Shown here in pieces: positions 1 to 8,012 of a stretch of 64,000 nt of DNA. Under the pieces are notes generated by a model. That model was not told the origin of the DNA, did not search any database, and saw nothing but the letters and a program-made list of their open reading frames with translations. The stretch's first letter is position 1. Each line of letters begins with the position of its first letter. Source of the stretch: VRUE01 sp963698085 (lineage in GTDB: Bacteria > Actinomycetota > Thermoleophilia > Solirubrobacterales > 70-9). Both the position numbers and the translations under genes were made by a program. The stretch spans positions 2,108,001-2,172,000 of the forward strand of contig OY969122.1 in assembly GCA_963698085.1 (NCBI GenBank). Reading direction: 5' to 3'.

Positions 1-176
1 GTGAAGGTGAAGGCGAGTACGGCGTCGGCGGAGATCCCGAGATCGCAGACGAGGCGGCAGTAGCGATCGACCATGACGCCGGTCTTGCCGGTGCCGGCGC
101 CGGCCTCGACCAGGACGTCACGGTCGCGGGCTTCGATCGCCGCGGCCTGCTCGGGGGTCGGGGCGCGGACGCTCAC
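1..176 (-). CDS. UvrD/AddA-like ATP-dependent helicase, N-terminal fragment
   Basis: This is the first 58 codons of a superfamily 1 helicase that runs off the left edge. The GTG start at 176 overlaps the stop of the upstream nuclease gene (GTGA), so the two are translationally coupled. The visible protein has the Q-motif region (TPEQAAAIEA) followed by a Walker A P-loop (EAGAGTGKT), as in UvrD/PcrA/AddA proteins. Pairing with an AddB-like nuclease suggests the helicase-nuclease subunit of an end-resection complex for double-strand break repair. The fragment cannot show whether the C-terminal nuclease domain of AddA is present. Confidence 0.85.
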   Translation of the reverse strand, partial: MSVRAPTPEQAAAIEARDRDVLVEAGAGTGKTGVMVDRYCRLVCDLGISADAVLAFTF

Positions 177-3145
177 CGCTCCTCCCACTCGCTGTCCTCG
201 GCTTCCGCGGGCGCCCGGTCGCGCCGGCAGATCGGGGCGAAGTCGCAGAACGCTGGGCAGACGTCGTGACCACGCAGGCCCTGCCGCGGGCCAGGGTCGC
301 GGCGGATGTCGCCGCGCCGCATGCGGGCGACGATCTCGCCGGCGCGGCGGCGGGCGTCGGCCAGCAGCTGATCGAAGGTCTCCCGGTCGACCAGATCCTT
401 GTCGTAGAGGCGGTAGGAGGAGAGCTGGGCCGCCACGTCGTCGCGAACGGCTCCGCGCGGGCGGCGGGAGGAGGTACCGCGCAGTGGGTGGTAGAGGCCG
501 CCGACGCTCTCCACGCTCCAGTGCTCGGCGACCGCGATCAGGTAGAGCTGCAGCTGCAGCTTCGCCTGCTCCTCGAACTTCTCGCGCGCGGTGACCACGC
601 GGGAGAGCTTGTAGTCGAGGACGAGGGCACGGCCGTCGGCGTCGCGGTCGACCCGGTCGATCGCCCCGTGCAGGTCCCAGCCGTCGAGCTCAAGCACCGG
701 CCGCTCGGCGCTCTCGTCCTCGCCGAAGCCGGCCTCCAGCAGCCAGGGCTCAAAGCCGCCCGTCTCGCGCCCAGCCTCGTCGGCGAGGAAGCGGACGAGC
801 AGGCCTTCGACCCGCCGCGCGATCGCCCGCTCCGCCGGGTGGGTGCCGAGACCGCGTTCGCCGGTCACCTCGCCGACCAGCTCCCGCGCCCTGGCGGTCC
901 AGGCACCGAGGGAAGGGGGGCGGGGGAGCGGGTCGCCACCGGGCCGCTCGCTGTAGAGACGGTCGAGCACGGCGTGCATCAGGCCACCCTGCACGAGCGG
1001 GTCGGGCGTCGGGTCGAGTGGTCGGGGGTCGAGCTCGTGCGAGACGAACCAACGGTAGGAGCAGACGTCGAACCCCTCCAGCGTGGTGCCGCCGTAGGCT
1101 GGCACCGCGGCGAGCGCCTCGAGCACGGCGGGATTGGTGAGCGGTCCGGGTGCCCGGCTGGCGGCCTCGGCCCGCCGCGCCTTTGCCAGCGCCGCCTCCG
1201 CCGGGGCCAGATGTCGCGGCAGGAGCACGTCGGTCAAGCCGCGGACGACGGTCAGCTCTTCCTCGACCGGGTCCACTGCCTCCTCGCCGGGGGCGGGTGA
1301 GAGCAGGCGGCGCACGTCGTCGAGAAAAGGCGAGCGCGGCAAGGCGACGCCGTTCTCGTCGCTGTCGCGGTAGGAGAGGAAGAGGCGCTTGCTCGGCAGC
1401 GCCAGGCAGGCGTGGAAGAGGTAGCGCTCCTCGGCATCGGGATCGCGGCGGGCCGGCAGGCCGAGCTCGAGTCGCTGCGCTTCGGAGAGGAAAGGGTCCG
1501 CGGCGCGGTCGCGGCGCGGGAACTCGCCGTCTTGGAGCGAGGCGACGAAGGCGTGCTCGAAGCGCGAGGCGCGCAGCCGGTAGGGGCTGGCGATCCGCAC
1601 CCGTCCCTCGACCGGTCCGCTCCAGGCGCGGAAGCGAAGCTCGCGCAGCGTCGCGATCAGACCCTCGGGCGGCGGCGCCAGCTGCGGCAGCTCGGCGAGG
1701 TCGCCGAGCGCGCTGGAGATCTCGCCGGCGGCGCGCAGCTCCAAGCCGTCCCCGCGGCCGGGCGCTGGTCCGTCCTCCTCGCCGCGCAGCGGGCGCGAGG
1801 CCATCGTCGCCACGAGGCGGGCGGTCGCGCCGGCCAGCTCGCCCGGCCCTTCGCTCGCCGCCTGCCGCAGCCGCTCGAGATCGCCGGGAAGCCGCTCGTA
1901 GCGCTCCTCCCACAGGCTCAGGGCGGCGGCTGCGCTCCGCAGGCGGCGACGGCGGACAGCGCGCTCGAACCAGTCAACCCGCGCCGGGGCGATCCCAGAG
2001 GGGCCGCGCAGGAAGCGCAGCAGGTCGGCTGCGCGACCGACGCCGAACTCCGCCTCTAGCAGGGCGATCAAGGTCCCCCCGACGGAGGTTCCCGCGACTG
2101 GGATCTCGGCCTCGAGGGCAACGCCGACGCCGTAGGACTCGAGCACCGCCGCGAGCAGCGGGCCGCGCCGCGCCGGGTCCCGCACCGCGATCGCGATCCC
2201 GGCCGGGTCGGCGCCGCCCGTGATCAGCTTCGCCGCCTCAGCCCCGATCGCCTCCGCCTCGCTCCGCTCGCCGGCCGAGCGCAGCAGGATCAGAGCGTGG
2301 CTGGGCGCTCGCCGCTCCGGTTCGGTGCGCCCGAGCTCGCGCTGCAGGTGGACGAGCAGGGGGTCAATGCCGAACGGTTCGCGCTCCTCGGGTCCGCTCA
2401 GCGCCTCGGTCGCGGTCGCGATCTCACCCAGCTCCTCCAGCAGGGAGGCGCGGGTGGCGAGCGCGGCGTTGCCCTCTTCGTAGGCGAGGGCGATGGTCAC
2501 CTCGGTCGCCTCGCTCAGCGCCGCGATCAGGCGACTCTGATTCGGGGTGAGGTCACCCGGCTCATAGAAGAGGACTGGACGCTCTCCCCAGCCCTGCGGG
2601 GCCGCTCGCAGCGACTCGATAGCGCTGAGGGCGATGCCGTGCTCGTCGAGCAGACCGAGCCCGTCCCGCACTTCGGCGTAAGCGGCGAACAGCTCGGTCA
2701 GGTCGCCGAGGTAGGCCGAGGACTCGAGCGTCTGCGCGCCCGTTCCCAGCGACGCCGGCTCGAGGCCGGCGCTCTGCAGCTCGTCGAGCAACCGCTCGAA
2801 GGGGATCGCGAACCCGGGCCTTGCCGCGGCGCGTCGCAGCGGGCCGAGCTTGTCGCGGCGCCTGCCGATCGCGACTGAGATCGCCGCCAGCCGCTGGGCC
2901 GGGGTCAGCTTCCCACCCGATGGTGCGCCCGTGCACCGCGCCACCTCGCGAAAGAGGTCGTTGAAGGTCATCACCGCGCCGCCAAGCGCGGCACCGTCCC
3001 TACAGAGGCTCTGCTCGAAGCGGAAGACGTCGTCGAGCGTCGGCAGGACGAGGATTGGGTCGCGGTCGAGCGCCTCCCGGAAGAGGGCCTGGATCCGGTC
3101 GGCGCGGCCGGAGTTGGGAGGTCCGTGGATCTGCTTCAGCGACAT
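173..3145 (-). CDS. AddB-like PD-(D/E)XK nuclease / inactivated helicase subunit
   Basis: A protein of about 990 residues, the usual size for AddB-type exonuclease subunits. I start at MSLKQIHGPP because a P-loop-like GPPNSGR follows at once; the 16 codons upstream look non-coding. The P-loop lacks GKT, as expected for an AddB-type subunit whose helicase half is degenerate. Near residue 694 lies a first Cys (FDVCSYRW); near 843 is the nuclease core LDYKLS, followed by the Q-x3-Y motif (QLQLYLIA). The C-terminus has CPAFCDFAPIC. One upstream and three downstream cysteines are the 4Fe-4S pattern of AddB-family nucleases. It is coupled to the downstream helicase. Confidence is high for the family and moderate for exact orthology. 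Confidence 0.85.
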   Translation of the reverse strand: MSLKQIHGPPNSGRADRIQALFREALDRDPILVLPTLDDVFRFEQSLCRDGAALGGAVMTFNDLFREVARCTGAPSGGKLTPAQRLAAISVAIGRRRDKLGPLRRAAARPGFAIPFERLLDELQSAGLEPASLGTGAQTLESSAYLGDLTELFAAYAEVRDGLGLLDEHGIALSAIESLRAAPQGWGERPVLFYEPGDLTPNQSRLIAALSEATEVTIALAYEEGNAALATRASLLEELGEIATATEALSGPEEREPFGIDPLLVHLQRELGRTEPERRAPSHALILLRSAGERSEAEAIGAEAAKLITGGADPAGIAIAVRDPARRGPLLAAVLESYGVGVALEAEIPVAGTSVGGTLIALLEAEFGVGRAADLLRFLRGPSGIAPARVDWFERAVRRRRLRSAAAALSLWEERYERLPGDLERLRQAASEGPGELAGATARLVATMASRPLRGEEDGPAPGRGDGLELRAAGEISSALGDLAELPQLAPPPEGLIATLRELRFRAWSGPVEGRVRIASPYRLRASRFEHAFVASLQDGEFPRRDRAADPFLSEAQRLELGLPARRDPDAEERYLFHACLALPSKRLFLSYRDSDENGVALPRSPFLDDVRRLLSPAPGEEAVDPVEEELTVVRGLTDVLLPRHLAPAEAALAKARRAEAASRAPGPLTNPAVLEALAAVPAYGGTTLEGFDVCSYRWFVSHELDPRPLDPTPDPLVQGGLMHAVLDRLYSERPGGDPLPRPPSLGAWTARARELVGEVTGERGLGTHPAERAIARRVEGLLVRFLADEAGRETGGFEPWLLEAGFGEDESAERPVLELDGWDLHGAIDRVDRDADGRALVLDYKLSRVVTAREKFEEQAKLQLQLYLIAVAEHWSVESVGGLYHPLRGTSSRRPRGAVRDDVAAQLSSYRLYDKDLVDRETFDQLLADARRRAGEIVARMRRGDIRRDPGPRQGLRGHDVCPAFCDFAPICRRDRAPAEAEDSEWEER

Positions 3146-3279
3146 AGCGGCAAGCGACCCAGCATAGGTCCAGCCGCGGCGTGCTTGAGGCATCCATGAG
3201 CCGAGGTGGGAAGCCGCAATTGGCGCAATTCCCGCCCCCGCTTTGCCGTCTTCCGCCCTCTCTAGATTGAGCGCAGCAA

Positions 3280-3735
3280 ATGTCTCTCTGCTTCGTAGAC
3301 CCAGCCGACGCGATCCGCGCGATCTCCGACTCGATCGGCCGCGAGGCGCGCCGCCAGCTCCTCGGCGAGGCCGTCCGCTCCTGGGTCGACGAGATCCCCG
3401 ACGACGAGCTCGAGGTCCACTACGCGAAAGCGCTCTCCGAGCTCGACGAGCACGACCTCTCGATGCTCGCCGCCTGGCACGGCTCGCTCGAGCTCGGCCA
3501 GCCCGTCCCCAACCGCGACTTCCTCATGGGCGCCTTCGGCTCGCTCGGCGAGAACCGCCGCGAGGCGCTGAAGCTGGCAGCCGGCTTCCGCGGCGAGGAG
3601 GCCGTCGACTCCGGCGTCACCGAAGACGACGCCCTCGAGCTCGTCCTCAGCCTCCTCTCCCAGCCCCGCCAGATGGAGCTGGCTGTCGAGGCCGTAGAGC
3701 TCTACATCTGGGACCGCGCCGGCTCGGACAACTAA
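3280..3735 (+). CDS. Hypothetical acidic helical protein
   Basis: 151 residues, acidic and predicted mostly alpha-helical, with no signal peptide or membrane segment. I do not recognise the family. It is divergent from the nuclease gene, and its stop overlaps the stop of the convergent HAD gene by 4 bp. The strong GC3 bias and the reading frame filling the gap between two real genes support coding. The residues DELEVHYAKAL and the repeated E/L-rich helices suggest a small regulatory or scaffold protein, but no function can be assigned. Confidence 0.6.
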   Translation: MSLCFVDPADAIRAISDSIGREARRQLLGEAVRSWVDEIPDDELEVHYAKALSELDEHDLSMLAAWHGSLELGQPVPNRDFLMGAFGSLGENRREALKLAAGFRGEEAVDSGVTEDDALELVLSLLSQPRQMELAVEAVELYIWDRAGSDN

Positions 3736-4376
3736 GCGAGCGCTGCCCGCACGTCGGCGATCGCCTGCTCGTTGTCCTGGAAGTGGACGGCGGTCATGCC
3801 CGCCTTCTCGGCCCCTTCGCAGTTGACCAGCACGTCGTCGACGAAGAGGCATGACTCCGCCGCGAGGTCGAGGCGTTCGAGGGTGATCGCGTAGATCTTC
3901 GATTCGGGCTTTCGGCAGCCGACGAAACCGGAGTCGACGACGGTCTCGAAGATCTCGTCGACCGGCAGCATCGGGCGCCACCAGGGCTCCCACTCGCGTA
4001 CGTTGTTGGTCAGCATCGCCATCCGGTAGCCGCTTGCCTTCAGCTCGCGCATCAGCTTGATCATTACTGGGTTCGGCTCCAGTGCCTCGAAGTAGATCTC
4101 TTTGAAGTGGTGCATCTCCGGCCGGTGCCCGAGCAGCGGTTCGAGGCCCTCGGTGAGCTTTTCGAGGAAGGCGACCTCGGTGATCTCGCCGCGCTCCATC
4201 TCGAAAAGCGGGTTTTCGCCGTTGGCCTCAGTCGCCGCCTGCATCCCCTTGCCGAGGACCTCGGTGGTGATCCCGGTCTGGTCCTGGAAAGCCATGAACG
4301 ACTGCAGCAGCGGCGTGGTCAGCACGCCGCCGAAGTCGGAGATCACCGCCTCGATCTTGCGGTCGGGCTCAGTCAT
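3732..4376 (-). CDS. HAD superfamily hydrolase (subfamily IA type)
   Basis: A 214-residue cytosolic phosphatase-like protein. Motif I is SDFGGVL near residue 13, motif II is MLTNNVREW (Thr-Asn), the lysine of motif III lies in CRKPESKIY, and motif IV is LFVDDV. The order and spacing are those of HAD-IA hydrolases. Motif I has DFGGV where classical phosphatases have DxDxT/V; the second Asp (general acid/base) is therefore missing, a variant seen in the epoxide-hydrolase-N-terminal/YihX-like branch. The start ATG overlaps the 3' end of the upstream hypothetical gene by 8 bp, so the two form an operon. The substrate is unknown. Confidence 0.85.
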   Translation of the reverse strand: MTEPDRKIEAVISDFGGVLTTPLLQSFMAFQDQTGITTEVLGKGMQAATEANGENPLFEMERGEITEVAFLEKLTEGLEPLLGHRPEMHHFKEIYFEALEPNPVMIKLMRELKASGYRMAMLTNNVREWEPWWRPMLPVDEIFETVVDSGFVGCRKPESKIYAITLERLDLAAESCLFVDDVLVNCEGAEKAGMTAVHFQDNEQAIADVRAALA

Positions 4377-4767
4377 CGCCGCGGATCAGCTCGTAGTGGC
4401 CGAGCCCCTCGCGCCCCTCGACCGACCAGCGGAAGAAGGCGATCTCGGAAGTCAGCCCGGGTCGTTGCACGGTTGCGGAGCTGATCAGCGTGCCCGCGCC
4501 CCGTAGGGGCGGCCCGTCGTCGTCATCGATCCAGAGCTCCAGCGTCGCCCGCCGCTGCACGCCGTCGGGCCCGTACTCGGTCGAGAGCAGTGCCTCGGAT
4601 ACCTCGACCGGCGCGCCATCGGGGTCGCAGAGGACCGCCGAGATCTGCTCGTCGCCATGGCCCCCCGCGCCCGACGGCCGCACCGCGCTCAGCGCCAGCA
4701 GGCCGCCGTCGGAGAAGACGATCCCAATCGATCGCCGCTGTGCCTGTCCGGGCTCTTTGCTCATCAT
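4369..4767 (-). CDS. Hypothetical beta-rich protein upstream of HAD gene
   Basis: 132 residues, beta-strand rich, no signal peptide. The sequence contains IGIVFSDGGLLALSAVRPSG and an acidic loop WIDDDDGPPL, with no motif I can name. Two ATG codons stand in tandem at the start (4767 or 4764). It overlaps the HAD hydrolase gene by 8 bp and is divergent from the acetyltransferase gene with only 14 bp between the start codons, so the two promoters must overlap neighbouring coding sequence or be very compact. Function unknown. Confidence 0.65.
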   Translation of the reverse strand: MMSKEPGQAQRRSIGIVFSDGGLLALSAVRPSGAGGHGDEQISAVLCDPDGAPVEVSEALLSTEYGPDGVQRRATLELWIDDDDGPPLRGAGTLISSATVQRPGLTSEIAFFRWSVEGREGLGHYELIRGDD

Positions 4768-4781
4768 GCCGGCGGAAGCCT

Positions 4782-5327
4782 ATGGAACCAGCGACGATTC
4801 GCAGTGCTGATCCTCACAGTGACGCGGCGGCGTGCGCCGCCATCTACACGCCATATGTCGAATCGGGGGCTACTTCATTTGAGGAAGAGCCGCCCGGCGC
4901 GGCCCGATTCGCCGAGCGGATCGCCGACACCGCCACGAACTACCCCTGGTTGGTGGCCGAGTGCGGCGGAGAGGTGGTCGGCTTCTCCTACGCCTGCCCC
5001 CACCGAGCCCGACCCGCCTATCGCTGGGCCGTGGAGGTATCCGTCTACGTCGCTGCGGAGGGGCAGCGACGTGGTCACGGCCGGACGCTGTATCTGGAGC
5101 TGATCGAGCGATTGCGGAAACAACGCTTCCACGTCGCCTGTGCTGGCATCACGCTGCCCAACGACGCCAGCGTCGCCCTCCACGAGAGCCTTGGTTTCGT
5201 CGCGGTCGGCGTCTATCGCAGGATCGGCTGGAAGGACGGTTCCTGGCGCGACGTCGGCTGGTGGCAGCTCGAGCTGCAGCCGCCGGGCGCAGGCAAGCCC
5301 GCCGAGCCGCTGTCGCCCGAGCCGTAG
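4782..5327 (+). CDS. GNAT family N-acetyltransferase, phosphinothricin acetyltransferase-like
   Basis: 181 residues covering one GNAT domain. The start MEPATIRSAD fits the family N-terminus (a beta strand immediately followed by the DxxxxxxIY helix, here CAAIYTPYV). The acetyl-CoA pyrophosphate loop is in VAAEGQRRGHGRTLY (Q/R-x-x-G-x-G). The last third, SLGFVAVGVYRRIGWKDGSW, is typical of the Pat/YncA branch that acetylates small amine-containing compounds such as phosphinothricin or methionine derivatives. It precedes the DUF59 gene by 19 bp in the same direction and could be co-transcribed. The exact substrate cannot be read from sequence. Confidence 0.85.
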   Translation: MEPATIRSADPHSDAAACAAIYTPYVESGATSFEEEPPGAARFAERIADTATNYPWLVAECGGEVVGFSYACPHRARPAYRWAVEVSVYVAAEGQRRGHGRTLYLELIERLRKQRFHVACAGITLPNDASVALHESLGFVAVGVYRRIGWKDGSWRDVGWWQLELQPPGAGKPAEPLSPEP

Positions 5328-5346
5328 GCCCGGCTACCATGGGCCG

Positions 5347-5664
5347 ATGACTGAGAACCAGACCGAAGTGCTGACCGAGGACGATGTGATGGAGGCGCTC
5401 GAGGAGGTGATCGATCCCGAGCTGGGACTCGACTTCGTCTCGCTCGGCCTCGTCTACGACGTCAACATCGAGAATGAAGACGTCTACGTGACCTTCACCC
5501 TGACCACCCCCGCCTGTCCGATCGGCCCCCAGGTCTCCGAGCAGATGAAGGAGTTCGTCGGCGACCTCCCCGGCGTCAGCGCCGTCCACCCAAAGATGAT
5601 CTTCGACCCCCCCTGGAGTCCGGAGATGATGACCGAGGACGCCAAGTTCGCATTGGGCTTCTAG
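5347..5664 (+). CDS. MIP18/DUF59 metal-sulfur cluster assembly factor
   Basis: 105 residues spanning one MIP18 (DUF59) domain: DVMEALEEVIDPELGLDF, then SLGLVYDV, then LTTPACPIG with the single conserved Cys. Relatives are PaaD/SufT-type proteins that help mature Fe-S or other metal enzymes. The start ATG lies close after the acetyltransferase gene. The last 15 codons (MMTEDAKFALGF region) are repeated at 9,429-9,459 and 10,494-10,538, marking this gene's 3' end as the integration site of the following island. In all three copies the reading frame ends FALGF-stop with synonymous differences only, so integration restores an intact protein. Confidence 0.88.
   Translation: MTENQTEVLTEDDVMEALEEVIDPELGLDFVSLGLVYDVNIENEDVYVTFTLTTPACPIGPQVSEQMKEFVGDLPGVSAVHPKMIFDPPWSPEMMTEDAKFALGF
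5620..5664 (+). repeat. Direct repeat copy A, left attachment-site candidate (attL)
   Basis: The 3' end of the DUF59 gene. Bases 5,620-5,651 are identical over 32 bp to 10,494-10,525. To the right of this core the three copies differ only at synonymous positions (GCA TTG GGC TTC here; GCG CTT GGT TTT in copy C). The pattern fits a site-specific crossover inside the 32-bp core, with the end of this copy supplied by the element. A short direct repeat, GGGTCATA twice, follows at about 5,678-5,693. Confidence 0.75.
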
Positions 5665-5720
5665 GTAGGGATTACGGGGTCATAGAGGGTCATAAGGGGC
5701 CAGTTCTGTCCCCATCCCGT

Positions 5721-6527
5721 CGCGAGGAGACCTTCATCTACGCGACCCCGGAGATTCAGATCCACCGAGAGGAGATCGCGCCCTCCTCGCCCCACCTGCG
5801 CGAGGGCATCCCGCACATCGGCGAAGCCGCCGAGCGCGACCGCGCGCAGCTCGCCGCGCACGACGAGGCGTTGCGCTCGAAGTTCTCCGGCCTGCCAACC
5901 GAGGAGCTGGTCGCCCGCCGCGATGAGCTGCGGGCCGCTGCCGGCAACGAGGAGAGCCGGGAGAGGCAGCGCCGCATGTTGCAGGAGCGGATTGACCGCG
6001 TCCGCGAGTACATCGATAGCTTCGAGGCCGAGCGCGAGGTGGCGCAGGCGCTGCCGCGCCGCCAGAAGCGCAATGAGCTCGCGCACATCGACGCCTTGGA
6101 GGCGAGATCGCGCAGGCAGACCGCACAGCACGAAGCCGAGCTGGCGGAGATGCCCGTCGCGGGGCAGGCCGCGCGCCGGGAGCTGGCGGTCGCCGAGCAG
6201 GTTCTCGCGCAGCGGTGCGAGATGGCGGTCATCGCCGCGCGGATCTCCCCGCCCGCCTACATCAAGAACGAGCTGGGGGAGAGGCCGAACGATCCGTCCA
6301 AACAGAAGGCGTGGGATCGCGGGGTCTTGCAGATCGAGCACTACCGCCATGAGCACGGCATCAAGGACCCGAGCAAAGCCCTTGGGCGGCAGGCAAAAAG
6401 GGGAGCCGAGCGAGCGCGTCAGGAGGCAATGCGGCGACGGCTCATGGAGATGCAGCGCGTTCTTGGCCTGGGCCAGCATGCGGCGCGAGCGCGCCAGCTC
6501 GGCAGGGGATTGAGCATCGGTCGGTAA
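5721..6527 (+). pseudogene. C-terminal remnant of a conjugative relaxase (TraA/MobF-like)
   Basis: The frame is open and protein-like from about 5,721 (REETFIYATPEIQIHREEIA) but has no ATG/GTG/TTG until 5,871, so it lacks a plausible N-terminus. The C-terminal stretch PPAYIKNELGERPNDP followed by an IEHYRHEHGIKDPSKALG segment is the recognisable tail of large actinobacterial relaxase/helicase proteins; the middle is a long charged coiled-coil-like region. Catalytic relaxase and helicase domains are missing. It begins about 55 bp inside the left boundary of the island, consistent with a deletion at integration. An internal start at 5,871 could still give a 218-residue protein. Confidence 0.6.
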
Positions 6528-6652
6528 CTGTTCCACCGACCTACCGGCGATTGAAGCACCGCTCGGGCGAAGGTCAACCCCCTCCGGGGGTCGGGCGCTC
6601 CGCGCCCTTGACATTCGCCCTCCCGGCGCTGTTTGGCGGGTAGGTCGGGGGC

Positions 6653-7009
6653 TCAGATAGGGAGTGCCGGGCGGTCCCTAATCTCGACCTGGTAGTCGGC
6701 GGGCAGGGTGATGGCGGGATGGCCTTGCTTGGGCCTCTGCTCGCGGATCAAAAGGCGCTTGAGGAAGGCGAATGCACCACCACCGGGAATTGCGACGATC
6801 TCGCGGCCGTCGGGATAGACGATTACAAGTGGCCGGTGCTTGGTCACTGCCCGAGATATGAGGGCCGAGACATCTGGAGAGTCGGCCGGGATGAGCACCG
6901 TTTCATTCGGATAACGCTCGTCCATTTCGGGATCAACTGCGATGCGACTGAGAAGGTCGAATGCGGCATTCGTGCCGGGGGTGTTCCTGGTGTCACCTGC
7001 TTTTCCCAT
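6653..7009 (-). CDS. Hypothetical protein downstream of VapC-like toxin
   Basis: 118 residues from ATG 7009 (a TTG two codons earlier is possible). It begins just after the VapC stop on the same strand, so it is probably in that operon. The middle reads ISRAVTKHRPLVIVYPDGRE and ends with basic KRLLIREQRPKQGHP; there is no signal peptide or transmembrane segment and I do not recognise a family. Location within the island suggests an accessory gene. The region 6,528-6,652 downstream holds only short GC hairpins. Confidence 0.5.
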   Translation of the reverse strand: MGKAGDTRNTPGTNAAFDLLSRIAVDPEMDERYPNETVLIPADSPDVSALISRAVTKHRPLVIVYPDGREIVAIPGGGAFAFLKRLLIREQRPKQGHPAITLPADYQVEIRDRPALPI

Positions 7010-7016
7010 GCTCAAA

Positions 7017-7436
7017 TCAGCGGATCAGCCGAACCTCGATATCTAGGCCGGGCACGTCCTCCCAGGCTTCGTCGGCTGTCAACGCCGGGACTCCAAGGCG
7101 GCTCGCCAGAGCAAGGCAGGCACGATCGGCAAGCGACAGACCTCGCTGTTTGGTGATCGGCCGCAGCCGGGCTAGTGCAATGCAGTCCACTGCCGTCAGG
7201 GGCTCAATCGTCAGCGCACGTTTGGAGCCTTCGGCTTTACGTAGCTCGGCGGCGGCCGTGGCAGGATCGCCGCCGCGCTCGGCTACCTTCGAAAGAACCT
7301 CGGCTAGGTTCACCACGCTGATTGCCGCGCCGTCTGCCACTGCACCGGAGACGACCTCGCTGCCCTCCTCGTCATTGAGAAGCGCTAGGACCGCGGAAGC
7401 ATCGAGAGCCGATGCTGGCGCTTCAGCGCTTGCCAC
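7017..7436 (-). CDS. vapC: PIN-domain ribonuclease toxin, VapC-like
   Basis: 139 residues with a PIN domain beginning at residue 10. The four acidic PIN positions are visible: LDASAVLALL (first Asp), VNLAEVLSK (Glu), SLADRACLALA (Asp) and ALTADEAW (Asp). VapC toxins cleave tRNA or rRNA in a Mg-dependent way and are inhibited by the cognate antitoxin. The start overlaps the upstream antitoxin gene by 14 bp, the usual arrangement. The first nine residues are outside the domain and a later start is possible. Confidence 0.8.
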   Translation of the reverse strand: MASAEAPASALDASAVLALLNDEEGSEVVSGAVADGAAISVVNLAEVLSKVAERGGDPATAAAELRKAEGSKRALTIEPLTAVDCIALARLRPITKQRGLSLADRACLALASRLGVPALTADEAWEDVPGLDIEVRLIR

Positions 7437-7620
7437 GCAGCCGCCGCGCTTCTTCGGCGGCCTCTCGGTCTTCGACTTGCGCTTCGGCGCGCCGCTCAGC
7501 TATGAGCTCTTCGGAGAGATTGCGGCCTGGCGCAAGGTCTGCAAACAGGCCGCGCATACGCTCGGCGGCTTGGCGGCGTCGCTCAACTTCCGGGCGAGCG
7601 TGTTTGGTCGCGTGGGCCAT
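7423..7620 (-). CDS. Small antitoxin, VapB-like
   Basis: 65 residues, very Arg/Glu-rich (HARPEVERRRQAAERMRGLF), with a C-terminal acidic/basic helix as in antitoxins that wrap around a PIN toxin. It is assigned mainly by position: it is directly upstream of and overlapping the VapC-like gene. ATG 7620 faces the ATG of the HTH gene at 7627, leaving 6 bp between start codons, so its promoter must lie in the HTH coding sequence. The DNA-binding fold is not obvious from sequence. Confidence 0.65.
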   Translation of the reverse strand: MAHATKHARPEVERRRQAAERMRGLFADLAPGRNLSEELIAERRAEAQVEDREAAEEARRLRGKR

Positions 7621-7626
7621 GGCCCT

Positions 7627-7893
7627 ATGGTACCGGCCGCCCCCGAGGCCATCGCCGAGGACTCGGCGAATAGTCTCCACCTCGTGACTGAGGGCGCAAA
7701 GCAGAAGGCCTACACCGACTTGAGGTCTGCGCAGGCCGCTTTTGAGCGTGCCGAGACCGAGCGCGACAAGGCGAGCAGCGCGCGGCGAAAAAGCTTCGAA
7801 AGGGCGCAGAAAACCGGGATGACCTTGCGCGAGATTGGCGAGGTGGTTGGGCTCCATCACACTCGCGTCAGCGAAATCCTTCGCGGCCAATAA
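7627..7893 (+). CDS. Small helix-turn-helix protein
   Basis: 88 residues. A charged helical N-terminal half (AFERAETERDKASSARRK) precedes a C-terminal helix-turn-helix, GMTLREIGEVVGLHHTRVSE, resembling sigma-70 region 4 or phage-type HTH segments. No clear ribosome site precedes ATG 7627; GTG 7684 is an alternative. The stop codon lies inside the left arm of the perfect hairpin at 7,888-7,930, which is a candidate binding site for this or a neighbouring regulator. Divergent to the VapBC-like pair. Confidence 0.65.
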   Translation: MVPAAPEAIAEDSANSLHLVTEGAKQKAYTDLRSAQAAFERAETERDKASSARRKSFERAQKTGMTLREIGEVVGLHHTRVSEILRGQ

Positions 7894-7930
7894 CAGATTT
7901 GGAGGGGGTACCCCTCCAAATCTGTTATTG
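7888..7930. promoter_or_regulatory. 43-nt perfect hairpin (20-bp arms, GTA loop)
   Basis: The arms 7,888-7,907 and 7,911-7,930 are exact reverse complements around the 3-nt loop GTA. The arm starts CAATAACAGATTTGG and ends in GGGG at the loop. It covers the stop codon of the HTH gene and sits 82 bp before the next gene. There is no U-run, so it is not a standard terminator; it may be an operator, a replication or transfer site, or a bidirectional terminator using the A/T at the stem foot. Confidence 0.85.
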
Positions 7931-8012
7931 TAGCCGAACACATAACGATGCGGCGACCCGCCGTGCGTCAACACAGCGGGCCGCCTAACCACAAAGGAGG
8001 CACACCTCCCTC

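Noticed and set aside
266..1300. Long plus-strand open frame opposite the AddB-like gene
   Set aside because: High-GC mirror frame; composition is Val/Gly/Arg/Leu-rich without domains, and the minus strand has clear nuclease motifs.
5661..6614. Minus-strand open frame covering the relaxase remnant
   Set aside because: It has a mirror-frame composition, and the plus strand contains the recognisable relaxase tail.
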